Made by a program: the position numbers and the translations under genes
Notes under the pieces: model-generated
What the model saw: only the letters and a program-made list of their open reading frames with translations
Told to the model about the DNA's origin: nothing
Databases searched by the model: none
DNA from: Stictocephala bisonia
Taxonomy: Eukaryota; Arthropoda; Insecta; Hemiptera; Membracidae
Assembly (NCBI GenBank): GCA_035578905.1
Contig: JAQJVL010000083.1
Coordinates: 1,572,361-1,636,360, forward strand
Direction of reading: 5' to 3'
Length of the DNA: 64,000 bases
In this document: positions 56,390 to 64,000 of the stretch, one piece after another
Numbering within the stretch: the stretch's first letter is position 1
How the letters are laid out: each line of letters begins with the position of its first letter

Positions 56390-59300
56390 TTAGTATCCTC
56401 TGTCAACTACCTGTTAGTTATAAACTCTGATTTACGTTTAGATAGTTAAGAGTACTGTTTAGTTCTAACCTCGCCTTGTACCCTGAGGATAATTACTTCA
56501 TCTGTCAACTACCTGTCAGTTATAAAGTCTGATTTCCGTTTAGGTAGTTAAGAGTACTGTTTAGTTCTAACCTCGCCTTGTACCCTGAGGATAATTACTT
56601 GTTAATTATAAAGTCTGATTTACGTTTAGGTAGTTAAGAATACTGTTTAGTTCTAACCTCGCCTTGTACCCTGAGGATAATTACTGTACTTCATCTGTCA
56701 ACTACCTGTCAGTTATAAAGTCTGATTTACGTTTAGGTAGTTAAGAGTACTGTTTAGTTCTAACCTCGCCTTGTACCCTGAGGATAATTACTTAATCTGT
56801 CAACTACCTGTTAGTTATAAAGTCTGATTTACGTTTAGGTAGTTAAGAGTACTGTTTAGTTCTAACCTCGCCTTGTACCCTGAGGATAATTACTTAATCT
56901 GTCAACTACCTGTCAGTTATAAAGTCTGATTTATGTTTAGGTAGTTAAGAGTACTGTTTAGTTCTAACCTCGCCTTGTACCCTGAGGATAATTACTTCAT
57001 CTGTCAACTACCTTTAGTCAACTATAATTACTTAGCTAAGAGTACTGTTTAGTTCTAACCTCACCTTGTACCCTGAGGATAATTACTTCATCTGCCAACT
57101 ACCTTTAGTCAAAACTCTGATTTACGTTTAGATAGTTAAGAGTACTGTTTAGTTCTAACCTCGCCTTGTACCCTGAGGATAATTACTTCATCTGTCAACT
57201 ACCTGTCAGTTATAAAGTCTGATTTACGTTTAGGTAGTTAAGAGTACTGTTTAGTTCTAACCTCACCTTGTACCCTGAGGATAATTACTTCATCTGTCAA
57301 CTACCTTTAGTCAACTACGTTTAGGTAGTTAAGAGTACTGTTTAGTTCTAACCTCGCCTTGTACCCTGAGGATAATTACTTCATCTGTCAACTACCTGTC
57401 AGTTATAAAGTCTGATTTACGTTTAGGTAGTTAAGAGTACTGTTTAGTTCTAACCTCACCTTGTACCCTGAGGATAATTACTTCATCTGTCAACTACCTT
57501 TAGTCAACTACGTTTAGGTAGTTAAGAGTACTTTTTAGTTCCAACCTCGCCCTGTACCCTGAGGATAATTACTTAATCTGTCAACTACCTGTTAGTTATA
57601 AACTCTGATTTACGTTTAGATAGTTAAGAGTACTGTTTAGTTCTAACCTCGCCTTGTACCCTGAGGATAATTACTTCATCTGTCAACTACCTGTCAGTTA
57701 TAAAGTCTGATTTACGTTTAGGTAGTTAAGAGTACTGTTTAGTTCTAACCTCGCCTTGTACCCTGAGGATAATTACTTCATCTGTCAACTACCTGTCAGT
57801 TATAAAGTCTGATTTACGTTTAGGTAGTAGAGATACTGTTCAGTTCTAACCTCACCTTGTACCCTGAGGATAATTACTTAATCTGTCAACTACCTGTTAG
57901 TTTATAAAGTCTGATTTACTGTTTAGGTACTTAAGAGTACTGTTTAGTTCTAACCTCCCTTGTACCCTGAGGATAATATTATTACCTTTCACATTTGTCA
58001 ATACTACCTACTCAGTATGTATAAATGTCCTCATTACTACGTTTAGGTAGTTAAGAGTACTGTTTAGTTCTAACCTCACCTTGTACCCTGAGGATAATTA
58101 CTTCATCTGCCAACTACCTTTAGTCAACTATGTTTAGTTAGCTAAGAGTACTGTTTAGTTCTAACCTCACCTTGTACCCTGAGGATAATTACTTCATCTG
58201 CCAACTACCTTTAGTCAACTATGTTTAGTTAGCTAAGAGTACTGTTTAGTTCTAACCTCACCTTGTACCCTGAGGATAATTACTTCATCTGCCAACTACC
58301 TTTAGTCAACTATGTTTAGTTAGCTAAGAGTACTGTTTAGTTCTAACCTCACCTTGTACCCTGAGGATAATTACTTCATCTGTCAACTACCTTTAGTCAA
58401 CTATGTTTAGTTAGCTAAGAGTACTGTTTAGTTCTAACCTCACCTTGTACCCTGAGGATAATTACTTCATCTGTCAACTACCTTTAGTCAACTACGTTTA
58501 GGTAGTTAAAAGTACTGTTTAGTTCTAACCTCACCTTGTACCCTGAGGATAATTACTTCATCTGTCAACTACCTTTAGTCAACTACGTTTAGGTAGTTAA
58601 AAGTACTGTTTAGTTCTAACCTCACCTTGTACCCTGAGGATAATTACTTAATCTGTCAACTACCTTTATTCAACTACGTTTAGGTAGTTAGGAGTACTGT
58701 TTAGTTCTAACCTCACCTTGTACCCTGAGGATAATTTCTTCATCTGTCAACTACCTTTAGTCAACTACGTTTAGTTAGCTAAGAGTACTGTTTAGTTCTA
58801 ACCTCACCTTGTACCCTGAGGATAATTTCTTCATCTGTCAACTACCTTTAGTCAACTATGTTTAGTTAGCTAAGAGTACTGTTTAGTTCTAACCTCACCT
58901 TGTACCCTGAGGATAATTACTTCATCTGTCAACTACCTTTAGTCAACTACGTTTAGTTAGCTAAGAGTACTGTTTAGTTCTAACCTCACCTTGTACCCTG
59001 AGGATAATTACTTAATCTGTCAACTACCTTTAGTCAACTACGTTTAGGTAGTTAAGAGTACTGTTTAGTTCTAACCTCACCTTGTACCCTGAGGATAATT
59101 TCTTCATCTGTCAACTACCTTTAGTCAACTATGTTTAGTTAGCTAAGAGTACTGTTTAGTTCTAACCTCGCCTTGTACCCTGAGGATAATTACTTCATCT
59201 GTCAACTACCTTTAGTCAACTATGTTTAGTTAGCTAAGAGTACTGTTTAGTTCTAACCTCACCTTGTACCCTGAGGATAATTACTTCATCTGTCAACTAC

Positions 59301-59396
59301 CTTTAGTCAACTATGTTTAGTTAGCTAAGAGTACTGTTTAGTTATAACCTCACCTTGTACCCTGAGGATAATTACTTCATCTGTCAACTACCTTTA

Positions 59397-59432
59397 GTCA
59401 ACTACGTTTAGGTAGTTCTAAACGTAGTTGAC
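59397..59432. repeat. Satellite foldback 1 (14-bp stem)
   Basis: GTCAACTACGTTTA (59397-59410) and TAAACGTAGTTGAC (59419-59432) pair perfectly across GGTAGTTC. The rest of the unit continues with a variant CTAGAGTACTGTCTAG. Confidence 0.92.
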
Positions 59433-59688
59433 AATCTAGAGTACTGTCTAGTTCTAACCTCACCTTGTATCCTGAGGATAATTACTTCATCTGTCAACTA
59501 CCTTTAGTCAACTATGTTTAGTTAGCTAAGAGTACTGTTTAGTTCTAACCTTACCTTGTACCCTGAGGATAATTACTTCATCTGTCAACTACCTTTAGTC
59601 AACTATGTTTAGTTAGCTAAGAGTACTGTTTAGTTCTAACCTCGCCTTGTACCCTGAGGATAATTACTTCATCTGTCAACTACCTTTA

Positions 59689-59724
59689 GTCAACTACGTT
59701 TAGGTAGTTCTAAACGTAGTTGAC
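59689..59724. repeat. Satellite foldback 2 (14-bp stem)
   Basis: Same perfect stem and loop as foldback 1, about 292 bp further on (roughly three units). Confidence 0.92.
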
Positions 59725-59798
59725 AATCTAGAGTACTGTCTAGTTCTAACCTCACCTTGTATCCTGAGAATAATTACTTCATCTGTCAACTACCTTTA

Positions 59799-59834
59799 GT
59801 CAACTACATTTAGGTAGTTCTAAACGTAGTTGAT
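59799..59834. repeat. Satellite foldback 3 (imperfect)
   Basis: GTCAACTACATTTA and TAAACGTAGTTGAT. Same design with two base changes that weaken the stem. Confidence 0.88.
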
Positions 59835-59995
59835 AATCTAGAGTACTGTCTAGTTCTAACATCGCCTTGTACCCTGAGGATAATTACTTCATCTGTCAAC
59901 TACCTTTAGTCAACTACGTTTAGTTAGTTAAGAGTACTGTTTAGTTCTAACCTCACCTTATATCCTGAGAATAATTACTTCATCTGTTTTAGTCA

Positions 59996-60271
59996 ATGTA
60001 TTACTGTTGTCTAACGTGGTTTAAACATTTTTTATATTCTTTCAGTGTCACATAATATCAAGGAAATTAAAAATGTATTGTTTGAAAAAAATAATATTTT
60101 GCTTACTCATTTAATGTTTTTGTAGGGGTTAACGATGCTAACTGAACTGATGAATATTGATAGGGGATTTAGTTTTTAGAGTAATTTCGACACAGTTCAA
60201 ACTATCGTAGTTCAGTAAACGTAAGAGTAGGTGTTTTCATTAATTACTACTATGTTTTAACCATGTCAGCT
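59996..60271. other. Spacer between satellite and SINE
   Basis: AT-rich, nothing recognised. Confidence 0.45.
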
Positions 60272-60650
60272 CTTGTGGTAAAGTGCTGTAGGTCGACTTT
60301 ATTTATCATACGAAATTGGGAATTAAGTGTTTTGTGGCTTTTAGGCGAAAGGTTTTATTCGGTCCTCATAATATGGAGAACACTAGATAAATTGGATTGT
60401 CCGTTTTAGGTGGTAAACAAGAATATAGTGTAAGGAAGAGAACTGAGTATTAGGAATGTGAGTTTCCTGATAATTGGAACAATAATAAATTGTTCAGATT
60501 CCACATAGAACCCTTAGTTGCCCTGGCTATTGTCTACTACTAAAAGACCGACTATAAAGAACTGAATCAGTTAGTAACGTATTCATCTGAACTCTCCACA
60601 CTCAATAAAATCTTATACTCACCTATATCTCTATGATTCGTGTCTTAATA
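60272..60650 (+). repeat. SINE family A, near full-length copy with tRNA head
   Basis: The plus strand opens with a decayed tRNA head: TTGTGGTAAAGTGCTGTAGG aligns with the A-box part GGTGGCGCAGTGCTGTAACC of the 1670-1976 copy, and TTAGGCGAAAGGTTTTATTC with GTAGGCGATAGGTTCAATGC around the B box. The body (GTGTAAGGAAGAGAACTGAG, GTTGCCCTGGCTATTG) runs to the terminal block CCTATATCTCTATGATTCGT, then GTCTTA (60622-60648). At about 380 bp it is the longest copy in the window and shows that the head and terminal blocks belong to one family. Confidence 0.75.
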
Positions 60651-62104
60651 ATCAATAATAAATGGATGTCTTAAATTAAAGAATATATAATAAAATTAAA
60701 ATGATATCAACATTTTTTTATGAACTAATAATAACAGGATATTTCAATAATTGTTCCAATTTAAATTACTATTTTTAATTATTTTAATTTTAAAGTACGG
60801 ATTAAATATAATAAAGACTAAAGTTATTAAGTTTTAACATTATATTTAAATTTATGAAGCAATTGTTTCTGTAAAATTATGCAATTTTAATATTTAATAC
60901 GATTTACAACACAAAGATATGATGAAAGTATATAATAAATTGTCTCTAGCATATTTGCATTATGTTCCCTAACTAATACATCACGCACATATTTTAATTG
61001 ACAAAAATATATAACAAATAAATAAAAAAAAACTGAAGCAAAATGTAATAGCTGTAATAAAAACCTCGTAAATTCAGTTATATTTACGGAATTTAATTAA
61101 TTAACCACTCTATATTCACAAACGAGTCACAAGCGGGAGTCGAGGGAGTCAAGCATGCATTCATTCCCAGCTCAAGACAAACACCTAGACTTTGACATAA
61201 CTCCTCGGTGTAATGTAATAAGCCACTATATATTCACACATGAACTTACACTAAGGAATCTCTTTTGACGTAAGCAAAGACTTTTACTGAGTGATTATAA
61301 AAAACAGCTGGTAGTTATCAGTGGCTACATCAAAGCGTACGGATTTGTATTTATTTAAAAGCCACACAACTGGTTTGGAAGCCTAAATTTGCATTTCCTC
61401 ATCACTCATTGATATAAGTTAACCATGTACCATCGAGTTTTTCTTTTTCCTCTCTTTCTTAAAATAAATAATCTACTAACTCTACGGCACTTAAATACTT
61501 TGTCAACTTTCCTAAACTTGACTTTAAAGTAGTATCGTTTATACGCAGGCTTGAAAATGTTTGGTTCAAACATCTCAACGATGGTAGTTTTCTAACAATA
61601 CTTTCTTTACAATCCAGTGAAAAATACGTGAATATAATTAACTTAATTTTTTTCTTCTAAATATTAGAATAAAAACAATTTTATTGTTTCATCAGTATTT
61701 AAGTTTCAAAATTTCGTATATCTTAAATAAGTTTATTTCTAAAAGGAATACTGCATTATCATACGAAAATAAAACGTAACATAAAAATAATTTCCGGAGA
61801 AATTTTATATTATATGAATTAAATATGTACTTCATGTGTTTATTCTAAATAGAACTTCAAATTGTAAAAGTAGGTATAAGGAAAAAATAAACGCTCTTGA
61901 AGAAACCGAAATAGCTGGTGGTAACGGATACTTACTACACATTGTGCTTCTAATTAGTGATAGTTTTGAAGAAAATTTGACTTAAGTTTGTAACAAAAAC
62001 TAAATTTGTGAATCCATGCTAAACAAACTAATCCTAAATTCACACAACTCCAAATATCAAAGTTTAACAAGTAAGACATAAACCAGCTAAGCAGTGAGTC
62101 TAGG
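60651..62104. other. AT-rich intergenic, nothing recognised
   Basis: A direct repeat CCACTNTATATTCACA occurs at about 61105 and 61222, with a GC-richer patch between. No gene was seen. Confidence 0.4.
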
Positions 62105-62105
62105 C

Positions 62106-62140
<35 letters not shown>

Positions 62141-62145
62141 GAGAG
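62105..62145. repeat. (GACA)n microsatellite
   Basis: About nine GACA units followed by GAGAGAGA. Confidence 0.95.
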
Positions 62146-62553
62146 ATGACTACAACTTTATAGATAGCTAGTGACACGACTTAGTTGGTGGACCCAAGTT
62201 TACAAGTTTCAAGGTTGTCATATGTACAAGCTACTTATATCTGCCCTTTAAACTATTAAAAATCAACTCAACTGTTTTGATACTTTCAAACGAGGAGTGT
62301 TTACGTTGGCATACATGAAAATAACAATTACAATATTATTTATACTATCAGTTGGTCTTGAACTGAAGCAAGAAGAAAATCAAAATTGTAAAGGAAATAA
62401 AAAATACACTATTCCTATCACCCTAAATAATAATTTTTTATTACATAATCATATAAAATAAAATTAAGTTATACATTAAACTAGTACCATAATGACATAG
62501 AGATGTAAGCCGTGTTTCTACTCGAAAATATCCAGAATAAGAGATATGCTGAT
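62146..62553. other. AT-rich intergenic, nothing recognised
   Basis: No gene or repeat was recognised. Confidence 0.45.
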
Positions 62554-62870
62554 AAGTTTGGAATTCGTAACTTACTATTATTGGGATATTTTTTTATTTT
62601 TATCTTACTGGAAAAGGATATCCAAGAACGAATTATATATTTTAGATACGTAGCTTACTGATCAGGGCAATCCAAGAGAAAGTTATATATTTTGGATTTG
62701 TATCTTACTGAACAAGGTAACCCAGGAACAAATTATTTATTTTGGATTCGCAACTTACTCAGCAATCCAAAAATAAGTTGTAAATTTTGGATTTGTATAT
62801 TGCTGGACAAGGTAATCAAGCAACAAATTATATATTTTGAATTTATAACTTTCTGGGCAGGGTATTTATT
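62554..62870 (+). repeat. 50-bp tandem repeat, about 6 diverged units
   Basis: The unit is CTTACTGAACAAGGTAATCC, AAGAACAAATTATATATTTT, then GGATTTGTAT. Phase points fall at 62604, 62654, 62704 and 62754, then a ~45-bp unit and one more. A partial unit lies before 62604. The 68-codon frame at 62692-62898 is an artefact of the repeat. Confidence 0.9.
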
Positions 62871-64000
62871 CGCAAATCGAGCAAAATATCAAACTTAATA
62901 AACAATTATTGGGCTCCAGTTTTTATATATACTATACATTTGTGAAATATGTATTTACCTAGCTGACTTTGCATGTAACTAAATTTTTATATGTTTAATA
63001 TTTAGGCAAATATATATTTATGTGAAATAATTTAATACTCTGTAGCATTTAAAATAATTGTATTAATTTATTTAAATATTATCATTTTTTGACCAAATAC
63101 TATTATTGTTTGATTAAACAGTATGTGTGGATACAATTAACAAACTTAAAATGCTTTTCCTCCATATAAAGTTCAAACAAAGATACAGTAGATAATTATC
63201 TCTCTATAAATCTATTAAACATTTTATTTAATGACATTTTTAGAAATTAAATCATTACTTCTTATTCTTTTTCGTTTGAAATTGTCAGGTTAATAAATAT
63301 GTTTTGCGAAAACGTGATGTTATAAGTTCTGTTGGTCTTTCAGGGACCTTCATTACAATAATGAGACCTGGAGAAGAACTAGAAAAACTGTTTATTTTTA
63401 AATGAAACACAATAACAATTATAAAGCCCATGCAAAAAGCTTAAAAAATAATAATAGAAGAGACTATCTTGATCCCATAAAGATTGTAAAATTGTAAACC
63501 AAATTATTGTAAATATTATCACAACATCAGAAACATACTTTAATTGTCTTGTTTAAAGTATGTTTAAACATAGTTAATTAATTTGTTTAATGTAAAATTA
63601 AACATATAACTCACATACGCCACTGAAGGAGAATTTCCATCTCACCTGAAAGTATTAAATAATAATTATAAATAACTGCAAATCATTAGATAATCATATT
63701 TATTACTATTATACATATTGATTAGTAAATTATAAATTACTATTTACTATTAATTAAAACATAACCTCTTTATATTAATTTCCTGTAAACTTGCACAATT
63801 GCGTACACAAAAGTAATACACTAACTTAGTTAGTCAACAGAATTACTTACAAAACGATTTATTTAATTTTTGCTGGTATTAATATTTTTGTACCTAATAT
63901 TTAATACCAAAAAATCCTACTAAAACAATTGCATATTCAAGTATACAGAAAAACGTACAACATTACAATGAAGGAAATTATTTTGTAAAAGGTTTTTAAT
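62871..64000. other. AT-rich intergenic, nothing recognised
   Basis: About 1.1 kb to the end of the window. No gene, RNA or repeat was recognised. Confidence 0.45.

Larger units (their letters stand above)
56390..59995 (+). repeat. Satellite array, ~37 units of ~91 and ~102 bp
   Basis: The constant core AGAGTACTGTTTAGTTCTAA, then CCTTGTACCCTGAGGATAAT, occurs about 37 times by my count. Two unit types differ in the linker. Long units (~102 bp) have CTGTCAGTTATAAAGTCTGA before the TTTACGTTTAGG block. Short units (~91 bp) have CTTTAGTCAACTACG or the variant TATGTTTAGTTAGCTAAG. Long units dominate 56.4-57.95 kb, short ones 58.0-59.95 kb. About 57000-57600 mixes both. Irregular units lie near 57950-58030. 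No coding potential. Confidence 0.97.

Noticed and set aside
56390..59995. Possible CRISPR-like array (regular repeats with differing linkers)
   Set aside because: The linkers fall into two or three recurring types instead of unique spacers, repeats run directly into each other, and the context is eukaryotic.

Overview
This is a window of AT-rich animal nuclear DNA, by eye about two-thirds A+T or more. It has no operons and no intact host gene that I can recognise. It is full of eukaryotic transposon remains and tandem repeats. The mix points to an arthropod, most likely an insect: an RTE-type LINE tail, two CR1/Jockey-type LINE fragments, a Ty3/Gypsy integrase, Penelope-like element pieces, tRNA-derived SINEs and many minisatellites. 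The species cannot be fixed from the sequence.

Layout. 0-8 kb: old dispersed repeats, a tRNA-headed SINE (1.7-2.0 kb), a MITE-like fragment (2.3 kb) and a broken RTE LINE 3' end (5.1-5.9 kb, minus). 8-11.3 kb: a G-run-rich ~150-bp higher-order tandem repeat, a 34-bp array and a 54-bp array. 11-35 kb: mostly plain AT-rich sequence with scattered SINEs, simple repeats, short perfect hairpins and paired dispersed repeats. 35-42 kb is the densest transposon cluster: a third tRNA SINE, two Penelope-like foldback structures with hammerhead-ribozyme-like motifs, a MITE with terminal inverted repeats, and a Gypsy integrase with a polypurine tract and probable 3' LTR beside an inverted fragment of the same gene. 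42.6-44.75 kb: a 36-bp minisatellite of about 59 units with 14-unit higher-order duplication and G-quadruplex motifs. 45-52.9 kb: an unidentified candidate exon (45.5-45.7 kb, minus), a 61-bp array, two dead LINEs (47.6-49.0 plus; 50.0-51.4 minus) and a ~118-bp array. 56.4-60.0 kb: a 3.6-kb satellite of ~37 units in long and short forms with internal foldbacks, followed at once by the best-preserved copy of the tRNA-headed SINE. 60.7-64 kb: AT-rich DNA with a GACA microsatellite and a 50-bp tandem repeat.

No gene appears active as read. The LINE reverse transcriptases have lost catalytic residues or frame, the Penelope endonuclease carries stops, and the integrase lacks the rest of pol. The integrase alone keeps an intact DD35E triad. 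The most unusual material is the pair of Penelope-like foldbacks with ribozyme-like cores, the SINE family reconstructed from about six copies, and the concentration of at least ten separate minisatellite arrays. Three GC/CpG-rich islets (38.9-39.4, 41.6-41.8 and 45.6-45.8 kb) are the best places to look for host exons or regulatory DNA.
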